Source: Rhodovibrio salinarum DSM 9154 (GTDB lineage Bacteria > Pseudomonadota > Alphaproteobacteria > Kiloniellales > Rhodovibrionaceae). From it: a DNA stretch of 64,000 nt. Below the pieces are notes generated by a model, which saw only the letters and a list, made by a program, of their open reading frames with translations, did no database searches and was not told the DNA's origin. Both the position numbers and the translations under genes were made by a program. Of the stretch, positions 36,674-45,651 are shown piece after piece (positions within the stretch are counted from its first letter, which is position 1; each line of letters starts with the position of its first letter). The stretch is taken from NCBI RefSeq assembly GCF_000515255.1, contig NZ_KI911559.1, positions 220,149 through 284,148 on the forward strand, written 5' to 3'.

Positions 36674-36710
36674 GTCTTTGTGTCTTTGTGTCTTTGTGTC
36701 TTTGTGTCTT
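36674..36710. repeat. Tandem 8-base repeat (GTCTTTGT)x4.6
   Basis: Four exact copies of GTCTTTGT plus GTCTT, 55 bases before the rsmB start, forming the right end of element B. Exact short tandem repeats of this kind can change copy number by replication slippage. Confidence 0.9.
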
Positions 36711-36764
36711 GCTGGTGAATCCCCTCTCCGCACAGCCCGCGCGGGCGTGCTACATGCGGCAGCC

Positions 36765-38087
36765 ATGAACGAGAACGAGACCGAGACCCAACCCACCGCT
36801 GGCCGGGAGTCCCGGCGGGCGGCGTTCGAATTGCTGCGCGCGGTCGTGCGCAAGGGCCACACGCTGGAGGACGCATTGGCGGAGACGCCGCGTCTGGAGG
36901 CGCTGGCGCCGCGCGACCGCGCGTTCGCCCGCCACCTGACCGCGACCACGCTGCGCCGGCTGGGCCAGCTCGACGACGCGATTCGCCGCTGCCTGGACAA
37001 GCCGCTGAAAGGCAAGCTGAACGCGGTCCAGGATTTGCTGCGCCTGGGCGCCGCGCAGCTGTTGATCCTGCAGGTACCGGCGCATGCCGCCGTGGGCGAG
37101 ACGGTGGGTCTCGCCACCGGCGTTCGGGTCGGCGCGCACAAGGGCCTGCTGAACGCCGTGCTGCGCCGCCTGGACCGGGAGCGCGACCAGATCCTAGGCG
37201 CGCAGGATGCCGCGCGCCTATCCACCCCCGACTGGCTGTGGCAGCGCTGGACGCACGCTTATGGCGAGGCCACCGCCCGCGCGATCGCCACCGCGCAGTT
37301 GGCCGAACCGCCGCTGGACTTGAGCGTGCAGGACGACCCGGACGGCTGGGCCGAGACGCTGGACGCCACCCGCCTGCCGACCGGCACGCTGCGCCTGACC
37401 GGCGCGCGCGGCGACGTGCGCAAGCTGCCGGGCTACGACGACGGCGCCTGGTGGGTGCAGGACGCCGCCGCCGCACTGCCGGCGCGCCTGCTGGGCGACG
37501 TGCGCGCGCAGCGGGTGTTCGACCTGTGCGCCGCCCCGGGCGGCAAGACGGCGCAACTGGCCGCGGCCGGCGCCTATGTCATGGCGGTCGACCGCTCGGA
37601 AGCCCGGCTGCGCCAGCTCGAAGGCAACCTCGCGCGCCTGTCGCTCGCCGCCGCCACGGTGGCGGCGGAGATCCAGGACTGGACCCCGCCGGACACGCCC
37701 GAAAAGATCCTCCTGGACGCGCCCTGCACCGCCACCGGCACGCTGCGCCGCCACCCCGACATCGCGTACCTGAAGCGCCCGGAGGATGCGCAGCAGATGG
37801 CCGCGTTGCAGGCCGATCTGCTGAACGCCGCCGCCGGGATGCTCGCGCCCGGCGGTACGCTGGTCTACGCCGTCTGTTCGTTGGAACCGGAAGAAGGCGT
37901 CGAACAGGTCCAGGCCCTGTTACGCAGCCGGAACGATTTCGAACGGATGCCGATCACCGCCGACGAACTCGGCGTCCCGGCCGAGGCGATTACCCCGGAC
38001 GGCGACCTGCGCACCCTGCCCTGCCACTGGGCCGAGCAGGGCGGCATGGACGGCTTCTACGCCGCGCGGCTTCGCAAGCGGGCTTAA
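36765..38087 (+). CDS. rsmB: 16S rRNA m5C967 methyltransferase RsmB
   Basis: 440 residues: N-terminal NusB-like RNA-binding domain (about 15-145, ESRRAAFELLRAVVRKG) and a C-terminal SAM methyltransferase with DLCAAPGGKTAQLA, Cys in LLDAPCTATG and the catalytic Cys in YAVCSLEPEEG. The NusB domain distinguishes it from the RsmF-like enzyme at 19.3 kb. It modifies C967 of 16S rRNA by family assignment. Its last 4 bases overlap the end of the convergent DUF3422 gene. Confidence 0.93.
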   Translation: MNENETETQPTAGRESRRAAFELLRAVVRKGHTLEDALAETPRLEALAPRDRAFARHLTATTLRRLGQLDDAIRRCLDKPLKGKLNAVQDLLRLGAAQLLILQVPAHAAVGETVGLATGVRVGAHKGLLNAVLRRLDRERDQILGAQDAARLSTPDWLWQRWTHAYGEATARAIATAQLAEPPLDLSVQDDPDGWAETLDATRLPTGTLRLTGARGDVRKLPGYDDGAWWVQDAAAALPARLLGDVRAQRVFDLCAAPGGKTAQLAAAGAYVMAVDRSEARLRQLEGNLARLSLAAATVAAEIQDWTPPDTPEKILLDAPCTATGTLRRHPDIAYLKRPEDAQQMAALQADLLNAAAGMLAPGGTLVYAVCSLEPEEGVEQVQALLRSRNDFERMPITADELGVPAEAITPDGDLRTLPCHWAEQGGMDGFYAARLRKRA

Positions 38088-39490
38088 CCCCCGCCTTCCG
38101 CCCGCTGGATGCGTTTGCGTACCTGTCGGACCCCGATATAGGCAGTGATCGCGATCACCGGTACGGCGACCGCCGTGATCAGCTCGACCGGGAGGCCCAG
38201 GCCGGCTTCGTCGGCGCCCTTGGTCATGTAGTTGACCAGACCGACGGCGTAGTAGGTGATCGCGGCGAGCGACAGGCCCTCGACCGTCTCCTGCAAGCGC
38301 AGTTGCAGCTTCGCGCGCCGGTCCATGGAGGCGAGCAGGTCGCGGTTCTGCCCCTCCACCTGAATGTCGACGCGGGTCCGCAGCAGCTGACCGGCGCGGG
38401 TCACGCGCCGCGACAGCGTCTCCAGCCGGTCACGCACCGCATCGCAGGTGCGCATCGCCGGCGTCAGGCGACGCTCCATGAACTCCTTGAAGGTCTGAAA
38501 GCCTTCCAGGCGCTGCTCGCGCAGTTCGTCGATCCGCCGCTCGACCAGCTCGTAATAGGCGTTCGCCGCGGAGAAGCGGTACGAGGTCTCGGCCGCCACC
38601 CGCTCCACGTCCGCGGACAGCGCGGTGATGTCGACCAGCAGCTGGCGCTCGTCTTCCAGGGCACGAATCTCGGTCATCCGCTGGGTGACGTCGGTAAGGC
38701 GGTTGCCCATACGCGTCAGCTCGCCGCCGCGCGACCGCGCCAGCGGAAAGGCGAGCAGCGCCAGCATCCGGTAGGTCTCGATCTCCATCAGCCGTTGCAC
38801 CAGCCGGCCGGCCTGCCGTGGGCGCAGACTGTGGTCGCGGATGAACGCGCGCCCATAGCCCTGCGCGTCCATCGCGAAGTCCATGAACGCCGTCGCCGAG
38901 CCGCCGGAGCATTGCGCCGCGGCGAAGTTGGCGGAGGACATGAACCGGGTCGCGGTCTCGGGCGCGCGCTTGGGCGCGTTGCGCGGCTCCACGACGACCT
39001 TCACGGCGGAGAGGACCTGGCCCGGGATGCTCTCGACCCAATCGCGCGGCACCTGCTCGATCGCGGATTGCTTGAACGGATCGTCCGGCAGCGGGCCGTC
39101 GGTGAAGAAGGTATAACTGGTGAACTCGGTATGCCGCTCCCACTTCAGGCGAAAGTCGCCGAAATCGAGCAGGCAGTGGTTCTGCTCCGCCGACGGCGGG
39201 GCAATCTTGTAGCGCTCGCACAGCTTGTTGAGGTGGGCGAAATCGGTTTCCACCCCGGCTTCTCCGGTCAGGAGCGCGAGATGCGTGGCGCGCTCCGGGG
39301 CTTCCAGGTGCGCGAACGGGCGGGCGTGGACCTCCTCGTTCAGGCGCCGCCGATCGGGATGGTCGACCGGCTTGGGCGTTGCCTGCAGATCCTGCACACG
39401 CTGATCGCCTTGCTTGACGTCGCTCGACAAAGCCCGCTCCACTCTCGCTTTCAGGATGACCGTGCCTGGGGTGAACACGCCCCCATACAA
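38084..39490 (-). CDS. DUF3422 family membrane protein
   Basis: 468 residues. The N-terminal HPDRRRLNEEVHARPF is the DUF3422 hallmark. The middle has long heptad-rich helices (about 250-400) likely to form coiled coils, and two membrane helices lie at the C-terminus (about 405-425 and 435-455), so the bulk faces the cytoplasm. Function is unknown. Convergent with rsmB, stops overlapping by 4 bases. Confidence 0.88.
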   Translation of the reverse strand: MYGGVFTPGTVILKARVERALSSDVKQGDQRVQDLQATPKPVDHPDRRRLNEEVHARPFAHLEAPERATHLALLTGEAGVETDFAHLNKLCERYKIAPPSAEQNHCLLDFGDFRLKWERHTEFTSYTFFTDGPLPDDPFKQSAIEQVPRDWVESIPGQVLSAVKVVVEPRNAPKRAPETATRFMSSANFAAAQCSGGSATAFMDFAMDAQGYGRAFIRDHSLRPRQAGRLVQRLMEIETYRMLALLAFPLARSRGGELTRMGNRLTDVTQRMTEIRALEDERQLLVDITALSADVERVAAETSYRFSAANAYYELVERRIDELREQRLEGFQTFKEFMERRLTPAMRTCDAVRDRLETLSRRVTRAGQLLRTRVDIQVEGQNRDLLASMDRRAKLQLRLQETVEGLSLAAITYYAVGLVNYMTKGADEAGLGLPVELITAVAVPVIAITAYIGVRQVRKRIQRAEGGG

Positions 39491-39686
39491 GGATGTTAGG
39501 GTGCCGGACGGATGACGCGCGCCCCCGGCCGCCTTATATCAGGAATGGGTCTTCTAGGCGAACAGACCTTTCGGCCCCGAACCGGCGGCCAGCCCTGCGC
39601 CTCGCCCGCTTGAGACCCGACACGCGAGTCGTGTCCCCGCCACCGACCAAGCCCGCCACCGACCGAGTAAGACCGGAGCGCCCGCC

Positions 39687-41120
39687 ATGTCGCACCTCGC
39701 TACCACTGACACCCTGTTCTTCGAGCGCGCCGGCCTGGATAAGCACCGGACCGAAAAGCTGGTCGACAACGCCCTGACGGGCGCGGACGACGGCGAGCTG
39801 TTCCTGGAATACACCCAAAGCGAATCGCTCGCCTTCGACGACGGCCGGCTGAAAAGCGCGTCTTACGACACGATGCAGGGCTTCGGCCTGCGCTCGGTCG
39901 CGGGCGAGGCGGCCGGCTACGCCCATTCCAACGAGCTGTCGGAGGACGCGATCAAGCGCGCGGCCGGCACCGTCGGCGCCGTGCACCAGGGGCGTTCCGG
40001 GGTGATCGCGCAACCGCCGATCGGCACCAACCGGGTGCTGTACGGCGACGACAACCCGCTCAACGACGTTGCCTTCGAGGCGAAGGTGAAGCTGCTGTCG
40101 GAGATCGACGCCTATGCCCGGGCAAAGGACAGCCGGGTGAAGCAGGTCTCCGCGTCGCTGACCGGCTCGTGGCAGGCGGTGCGGATCGTGCGCGCAGACG
40201 GCCACCACGTCGCCGACGTGCGCCCGCTGGTCCGGCTCAACGTGCAGGTCGTCTGCGGCGAGGGCGACCGGATGGAAAGCGGCATGCATGGCGCCGGCGG
40301 GCGCACCGGCTACGAGATCTACATGCAACCGGACCACTGGCAGGCGGCCGTGGACGAGGCGTTGAGGCAGGCGCTGGTCAACCTCGACTCGGTGGACGCG
40401 CCGGCCGGCACGCTGCCGGTCGTGCTTGGAGCCGGCTGGCCCGGCATCCTGCTGCACGAGGCGATCGGCCACGGCCTGGAAGGCGACTTTAACCGCAAGA
40501 AGACGTCTGCCTTCGCCGGCCTGATGGGCGAACGGATCGCGTCGCCCGGCGTGACGGTGGTCGATGACGGCACGCTGCCCGACCGGCGCGGCTCGCTCTC
40601 GGTCGATGACGAGGGCACGCCCAGCAACCGCACCACCCTGATCGAGGACGGCAAGCTGGTCGGCTACATGCAGGACCGGCAGAACGCTCGGCTGATGGGC
40701 CATACCCCGACCGGCAACGGCCGCCGGCAGTCCTACGCGCACGCGCCGATGCCGCGCATGACCAACACCGTGATGGAGAACGGCGACCGCGATCCGGGCG
40801 AGATCATCTCCTCGGTCAAGAAGGGAATCTACGCCACCTCGTTCGGCGGCGGTCAGGTCGACATCACCAGCGGCAAGTTCGTGTTCTCCTGCACCGAGGC
40901 TTACCTGATCGAGGACGGCAAGATCGGCGCGCCGGTCAAGGGCGCGACCCTGATCGGCAACGGCCCGGACGTGCTGACCAAGGTGTCGATGGTCGGCAAC
41001 GACATGAAGCTCGACACCGGCATCGGCATGTGCGGCAAGGAGGGCCAGGGCGTGCCCGTGGGCGTCGGCCAGCCGACCTTGAAGGTCGACGAGATCACCG
41101 TCGGCGGCACGGCGGCCTAA
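39687..41120 (+). CDS. tldD: Metalloprotease TldD
   Basis: 477-residue cytoplasmic zinc peptidase that works with TldE (PmbA) on small peptides and folded microcin or CcdA substrates. The family motif HEAIGHGLEGDFNRK (His257, Glu258, His262) and the C-terminal metal ligand in FSCTEAYLIEDGKIG are present. No tldE is in this window. A candidate small RNA and a terminator follow. Confidence 0.95.
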   Translation: MSHLATTDTLFFERAGLDKHRTEKLVDNALTGADDGELFLEYTQSESLAFDDGRLKSASYDTMQGFGLRSVAGEAAGYAHSNELSEDAIKRAAGTVGAVHQGRSGVIAQPPIGTNRVLYGDDNPLNDVAFEAKVKLLSEIDAYARAKDSRVKQVSASLTGSWQAVRIVRADGHHVADVRPLVRLNVQVVCGEGDRMESGMHGAGGRTGYEIYMQPDHWQAAVDEALRQALVNLDSVDAPAGTLPVVLGAGWPGILLHEAIGHGLEGDFNRKKTSAFAGLMGERIASPGVTVVDDGTLPDRRGSLSVDDEGTPSNRTTLIEDGKLVGYMQDRQNARLMGHTPTGNGRRQSYAHAPMPRMTNTVMENGDRDPGEIISSVKKGIYATSFGGGQVDITSGKFVFSCTEAYLIEDGKIGAPVKGATLIGNGPDVLTKVSMVGNDMKLDTGIGMCGKEGQGVPVGVGQPTLKVDEITVGGTAA

Positions 41121-41261
41121 ACAGCCGCCGCCGGGCCCTTCCAGCAGCAAGCGCGCGACACCCACCGCTCACACGCCGACCGCGTGGCGCACACACGATT
41201 AACGCGGTAGCAACGCAAACGATTCATGCCCGCTTAGCGGTTTTTCACCTATACTCTGGTT

Positions 41262-41349
41262 GAGCGTTTCGACACCCATCGAAACTGCTCGTCCGACTGC
41301 CCGACTTGGCCGGCCGACGGTACCCCCCTTCCGTCTGGCCGGCCTTTTT
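41262..41349 (+). ncRNA. Candidate small RNA downstream of tldD
   Basis: A TATACT box (41250-41255) is followed by about 88 bases comprising hairpin GTTTCGA-N6-TCGAAAC (41266-41285), a single-stranded linker of 22 bases and a strong terminator hairpin with five T. The compact two-hairpin layout with an open linker is typical of trans-acting small RNAs. The -35 region is poor, so a special sigma factor or activator may be needed. It could alternatively be the structured 3' end of the tldD message. Confidence 0.5.
41308..41349 (+). terminator. Rho-independent terminator after tldD
   Basis: GGCCGGCCGACGG (41308-41320) pairs with CCGTC-T-GGCCGGCC (41331-41344, one bulged T), then TTTTT. It ends the candidate small RNA and probably also tldD, whose stop is 188 bases upstream. 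Confidence 0.85.
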
Positions 41350-41514
41350 ATCTGTGCCGGGGATCGATAGAGGCGACCGCCGACAGGCGCGTTGACGGAT
41401 GTCAAAACCCCGGCCGTCGCGCGCGCACATCGCCTCGATCACGTTGGCCAGACAACGCGACCTTCCATATAGCGGCCTTATCTCAGGGCTCACGGCCCTA
41501 TTGCTGGCGCCTGC
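41350..41514. other. Intergenic region between the tldD terminator and gshA
   Basis: Convergent spacer of 165 bases. No gene or further hairpin with a T-run was seen for gshA. Confidence 0.4.
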
Positions 41515-42894
41515 TCAGTACGAATAGCGCCGATAGATCGGATCGACCGACTGGTTCCACTTGCCATGGTAGTGGCGGAGCTTCTCTTCCGCCCAGGTCT
41601 CACCGGAGTCCACGATCCGCTTGAGCGGGGTCAGGAACTGACGCTCGTCCTGGCCGAAGATGCCATCGGTGTTGTTGCGGGTCGCCAGACCGTGATCGGC
41701 GATCTCCAACGTCTCGCGCGCGAGATCCAGCACGCGCGTCCCCCCGACCTGTGCCTTCAGGCCATGGCGCGGCACCTGCGCACGCAGCTCCTGCAACTCC
41801 TCGACCGTCCAGCCTTTCATCAGGTCCCAGGCAGCGTCGAGGGCGCTGCTGTTGTACAGCAACCCGACCCAGAACGCCGGCAGCGCGCATAGCACGTGCC
41901 ACGGTCCGCCGTCGGCGCCGCGCATCTCGATATAGCTCTTCAGCCGGACCTCGGGGAACAGCGTGGTCAGGTGATCCGACCAGTCGGACATATGGGGAAC
42001 TTCTCCCTCGAAGCCTTCCAGCTTGCCGTTCAGGAAGTCCCGGAACGACTTGCCGGCGACGTCGTGGAACACCCCGTCGCGGAAGACGAAGTACATCGGC
42101 ACGTCGAGCACGTAGTCGACGTAGCGCTCGAAGCCGAAGCCCTCGTCGAACACGAACGGCAGCATGCCGCAGCGGTCGGGGTCGGTATCGGTCCAGATGT
42201 GGCTGCGATAGGACAGGAAGCCGTTCGGCTTGCCCTCGGTGAACGGCGAATTCGCGAACAGCGCCGTGGCAACCGGCTGCAGCGCGAGGCCGACGCGCAT
42301 CTTCTTCACCATGTCGGCCTCGTCGGCGAAATCCAGGTTCACCTGCACGGTGCAGGTGCGCAGCATCATGTCGAGGCCGAGGGTGCCGACCTTGGGCATG
42401 TAGTTGCCCATCACCTCGTAACGCTGCTTGGGCATCCAGGGCATTTCGTCGCGCCGCCAGTCGGGCGTGAACCCCATACCCAGCATGCCCACGCCGAGCG
42501 GTTGGGCGACCTGCTTCACCTGCGACAGATGCTGGTTCACCTCACGACAGGTCTCGTGCAGCGTGCGCACCGGCGCCCCGGACAGTTCCAGCTGCCCGCC
42601 CGGTTCGAGCGAGACGTTGCAGCCGTGCCTGCCTTTGAGGGCGATCACGTGCCCGTTCTCCTCGACCCGCTGCCAGCCGTAGCGGGCGATCCCCTCGAGC
42701 AGGTTCTCGATCCCAGGCTGACCTTCCGGCGCCGCGTAGGGGACCGGGCGGTGGCCATCGACGGTATAGACGAACTTTTCGTGTTCCGTCCCGATCCGCC
42801 AGTCGCTGCGCGGTTTGCAGCCATCGGCCAGGGACTGCACCAGCTGGTCGCGACGTTCGATCGGCGCGCCCTTGGCGGTCGGGGGAGCGGACAT
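41515..42894 (-). CDS. gshA: Glutamate-cysteine ligase (plant/alphaproteobacterial type)
   Basis: 459-residue cytoplasmic enzyme for the first step of glutathione synthesis. Family landmarks are RIGTEHEKFVY, LEPGGQLELSGAPV and the metal/ATP-site acidic residues near TCTVQVNLDFADEADMVKKM, as well as GFLSYRSHIWTDTDPDR. These place it in the GshA group shared by alphaproteobacteria and plants. ATG 42894 is the family start; the open frame continues upstream without homology. It follows rsmE by 73 bases. Confidence 0.94.
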   Translation of the reverse strand: MSAPPTAKGAPIERRDQLVQSLADGCKPRSDWRIGTEHEKFVYTVDGHRPVPYAAPEGQPGIENLLEGIARYGWQRVEENGHVIALKGRHGCNVSLEPGGQLELSGAPVRTLHETCREVNQHLSQVKQVAQPLGVGMLGMGFTPDWRRDEMPWMPKQRYEVMGNYMPKVGTLGLDMMLRTCTVQVNLDFADEADMVKKMRVGLALQPVATALFANSPFTEGKPNGFLSYRSHIWTDTDPDRCGMLPFVFDEGFGFERYVDYVLDVPMYFVFRDGVFHDVAGKSFRDFLNGKLEGFEGEVPHMSDWSDHLTTLFPEVRLKSYIEMRGADGGPWHVLCALPAFWVGLLYNSSALDAAWDLMKGWTVEELQELRAQVPRHGLKAQVGGTRVLDLARETLEIADHGLATRNNTDGIFGQDERQFLTPLKRIVDSGETWAEEKLRHYHGKWNQSVDPIYRRYSY

Positions 42895-42967
42895 TGGCGG
42901 TCTCTTCTTGGCGGCAGGAAACGAAGGTGGACGACGGGCGAAGCGGGGCGCGCGAACGCCCCGCAGC

Positions 42968-43762
42968 TCAGCTGCGAAAGGGCGGCCGGGCGTCGCCGTC
43001 ACCGAGCCAGGCTTGCCAGCAGGCGATGAGCGCGATCGCGGCCGTATCGGCGCGCAGCACCCGCGGCCCCAGCCCAGCGGCGGTAACAAAGGGAAGTTTG
43101 TTAAGGGCGTCAAGTTCCGCTTCGGTGAAGCCGCCCTCGGGCCCGACGAGGACCGCCCAAGGCGCGGTGTTGGCGGCTCCTGCCGCCCGGCCCCCGGCCT
43201 GCTCGCGGGCCTGCGCCACCTGCTCGGCGACCGGCGGCGCTTCGCCCGACTCCGCGCCCAACAGCAGGTGGCGCTCAACCGGCCAGGTCTCCAGCAGCGC
43301 ACGCAGGCGGATCGGCTCTGCAACCTCGGGCACGCTCAGGCGTTCGCACTGCTCCGCCGCCTCCCGGCAGTTGGCGCGCAGCCGCTCGCAGTTGACCCGG
43401 GAGACATCGGTGTTCTGCGTGAACACGGGCAGCAGGCGGGAAACGCCGAGCTCGCAGGCCTTCTCCACCATGAAGTCCAGGCGCGCGCGCTTGATCGGTG
43501 CGAACAGCAGCCAGAGGTCGGGCTCGGGCTGTTGCTCCCGGCGCTGGTCGAGCACGGCGAGCGAGGCCCAGCCCTTGCCCAAGGCGTCGATCCGGGCGCG
43601 CCATTCGCCGTCGCGCCCATTGAACAGCGCCAACTCCGCCCCGGTCGACAGCCGCAGCACCGAGCGCAGATAGTGTGCCTGCTGATGGTCCAGCCCCACC
43701 GTTTGCCCCGCGCCCAGCGCGGGGTCGACGAACAGGCGGGTAGCGATCGGGTTGGCGGTCAC
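42968..43762 (-). CDS. rsmE: 16S rRNA m3U1498 methyltransferase RsmE
   Basis: 264-residue SPOUT methyltransferase. N-terminal PUA-like part TRLFVDPALGAG, then the knotted SAM site with VLVGPEGGFTEAELDAL and LGPRVLRADTAAIALI. GTG 43762 is used because the family start (ATRLFVD) follows within a few residues and no ATG is in frame. Operon with gshA; divergent from ubiA. Confidence 0.93.
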   Translation of the reverse strand: MTANPIATRLFVDPALGAGQTVGLDHQQAHYLRSVLRLSTGAELALFNGRDGEWRARIDALGKGWASLAVLDQRREQQPEPDLWLLFAPIKRARLDFMVEKACELGVSRLLPVFTQNTDVSRVNCERLRANCREAAEQCERLSVPEVAEPIRLRALLETWPVERHLLLGAESGEAPPVAEQVAQAREQAGGRAAGAANTAPWAVLVGPEGGFTEAELDALNKLPFVTAAGLGPRVLRADTAAIALIACWQAWLGDGDARPPFRS

Positions 43763-43894
43763 GGGCAGAAACTCGATTCGATCCGGCGGTAGCGCGTATG
43801 GGATGTGGCGGGTATGTAACAGGGACCGCGCTAGACGTTCGGTTACGGTGTGCCACCTTGAGCCGACGGCGTTCCAGTGAAAAGATCGCGCCCC

Positions 43895-44890
43895 ATGACA
43901 GTCGCCGGCAACAACACCCCCCAGGCCCCGCAGCAAGGCGCGAGCCCGCAGCGCGCCTCGGCGAGCGGGCACGCCCCGGACACACGCAGCGACATCCCAA
44001 CGGGCACCTGGGTCGACCGCTATCCGCCCAAGGCCTGGCGGCCGTTCCTGCGCCTGGCACGGGCGGACCGGCCGATCGGCACCTGGCTGCTGCTCTGGCC
44101 CTGCTGGTGGTCGGCCTCGATGGCCGCGGCAGCACACGGGCAGATGCCGAGCATCTACCTGTTGGTGCTGTTCGCGATCGGCGCGCTGGTGATGCGCGGG
44201 GCCGGCTGCACCTATAACGACGTGGTCGACCGGGATATCGACGGCGAGGTGGCGCGTACCGCCACGCGACCAATCGCCGCTGGACTGGTCAGCCTCAAGG
44301 AAGGCTGGGCACTGCTGGTCGGCCTGTCGCTGGTCGGGCTCGCGGTGCTCGTGCAGCTAGGCTTCCCGGCGATCTGGCTGGGGCTGATCTCGCTGGGACT
44401 GGTCGCTGCCTATCCGTTCATGAAACGGATCACCTACTGGCCGCAGGCCTGGCTCGGCCTGACCTTCAACTGGGGCGCGCTGGTCGGCTGGGCGGCGGTG
44501 GACCACGCATTGGCGCTGCCGGCGCTGCTGCTCTACCTGGGCGGGATCGCCTGGACGCTCGGCTACGACACGATCTACGCCCACCAGGACAAGGAAGACG
44601 ACCTGCTGATCGGCGTGAAATCGTCAGCGCTCAGGCTCGGCAACTGGACGCATCCGGCCCTGGTCGTGTTCTTCCTGATCGCGCTCACCTTCTGGACCGC
44701 CGCCGGCTGGGTCGCCGGGCTGCCCGCCGCCTACCTGATCGGCATCGGCGCGGTCGCGCTGCACTTCGGCTGGCAGATCCTCACCCTCGACATCGACAAC
44801 CACCAGGACTGCCTGACCAAGTTCAAGGCCAACCGCTACGTCGGCGCCCTGCTGCTCGCCGGCATCCTGCTGGCGGCCGGAGGGGCATGA
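43895..44890 (+). CDS. ubiA: 4-hydroxybenzoate polyprenyltransferase UbiA
   Basis: Inner-membrane prenyltransferase attaching the isoprenoid tail to 4-hydroxybenzoate in ubiquinone synthesis. About 331 residues with eight to nine helices, the two Asp-rich Mg-diphosphate motifs NDVVDRDIDG and YDTIYAHQDKEDD, and the typical entry RADRPIGTWLLLWPCWW. A hydrophilic tail of about 50 residues precedes it. GTG 43877 is an alternative start. It overlaps the methyltransferase gene by 4 bases. Confidence 0.95.
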   Translation: MTVAGNNTPQAPQQGASPQRASASGHAPDTRSDIPTGTWVDRYPPKAWRPFLRLARADRPIGTWLLLWPCWWSASMAAAAHGQMPSIYLLVLFAIGALVMRGAGCTYNDVVDRDIDGEVARTATRPIAAGLVSLKEGWALLVGLSLVGLAVLVQLGFPAIWLGLISLGLVAAYPFMKRITYWPQAWLGLTFNWGALVGWAAVDHALALPALLLYLGGIAWTLGYDTIYAHQDKEDDLLIGVKSSALRLGNWTHPALVVFFLIALTFWTAAGWVAGLPAAYLIGIGAVALHFGWQILTLDIDNHQDCLTKFKANRYVGALLLAGILLAAGGA

Positions 44891-45555
44891 ACGATCCGCT
44901 TTCCAACGCCGCGCGCACACCCGCTGCCTTCGTGCGCGAACAGACCAGCCTGGAAAGCCCCCGCCTGATCCCGGAGATCGCGATCTACGGGGCAAACGAG
45001 CTGAACCCGCTGTGGCATGCGAGCGAGGAGGAATTGGCGGAGAACGGCGTGCCGCCCCCCTATTGGGCGTTCGCCTGGGCCGGTGGGCAGGCGCTGGCGC
45101 GCTACCTCTTGGACACGCCGGAGGTGGTGCGCGGCAAGCGGGTGCTGGACTTCGCCGCCGGTTCCGGCCTGTGCGCGATCGCGGCCCTCAAGGCCGGCGC
45201 GGCCGCGGCGACGGCGAGCGACCTCGACCCGTTCGCCTGCGCGGCGATGCAGCTTAACGCCACCGCCAACGACGTCTGGCTGGACGTCACCGACGCCGAC
45301 ATGATCGACGCGCCGGGCAATTGGGACGTCGTGCTGGCCGGCGACGTCTTCTACGAGCGCGAGATGGCGCAACGGGTCGCGCCCTGGCTGAAGCGGCTGG
45401 CGCGCGGCGGCGCGGCGGTGCTGGTCGGCGACCCGCACCGCCACTACCTGCCGAGCGACGGGTTCACCAGACTGGCACACTACACCGTGCCCACCACCCG
45501 CGAGCTGGAAGACCGCGAACTCTGCGCCACCAGCGTTTGGCGGGTGGCGGGGTAG
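44887..45555 (+). CDS. METTL20-like protein lysine methyltransferase (ETF-beta type)
   Basis: 222-residue seven-beta-strand SAM methyltransferase. The family entry PPPYWAFAWAGGQALARYLL, SAM loop VLDFAAGSGLCAIAA (about 87-101), post-motif VVLAGDVFYERE and GDPHRHYLP match the METTL20/ETFBKMT group, whose bacterial members methylate lysines of the electron-transfer flavoprotein beta subunit. The substrate here is inferred. ATGA overlap with ubiA indicates translational coupling. Confidence 0.75.
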   Translation: MNDPLSNAARTPAAFVREQTSLESPRLIPEIAIYGANELNPLWHASEEELAENGVPPPYWAFAWAGGQALARYLLDTPEVVRGKRVLDFAAGSGLCAIAALKAGAAAATASDLDPFACAAMQLNATANDVWLDVTDADMIDAPGNWDVVLAGDVFYEREMAQRVAPWLKRLARGGAAVLVGDPHRHYLPSDGFTRLAHYTVPTTRELEDRELCATSVWRVAG

Positions 45556-45582
45556 CGGGTCGGCGCCTGCGCTATAGACACG

Positions 45583-45613
45583 AAAAAGGGCGGCACCCGG
45601 GGGTGCCGCCCTT
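45583..45613 (-). terminator. Rho-independent terminator of pnp
   Basis: AAGGGCGGCACC pairs with GGTGCCGCCCTT (45586-45613), with a T-run on the minus strand side, 38 bases after the pnp stop. It may also serve the convergent methyltransferase gene weakly. Confidence 0.85.
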
Positions 45614-45651
45614 AATCGTGCGCAGGAATGCGCTGGGAAAGTCGGAGCCGG

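Larger units (their letters stand above)
36497..36717. repeat. Element B: ~220-bp miniature element with inverted ends, partner of element A
   Basis: Left end CCCACCAAGACACAAAGG (36497 on) is inverted at the right end, where TCTTGCTGGTG closes at 36717 after a block of GTCTTTGT repeats. The interior holds the same GCGCGCGAAGCGCGC hairpin (36592-36606) as element A and a perfect palindrome that may terminate htpX transcription. No coding content of its own. Confidence 0.55.
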
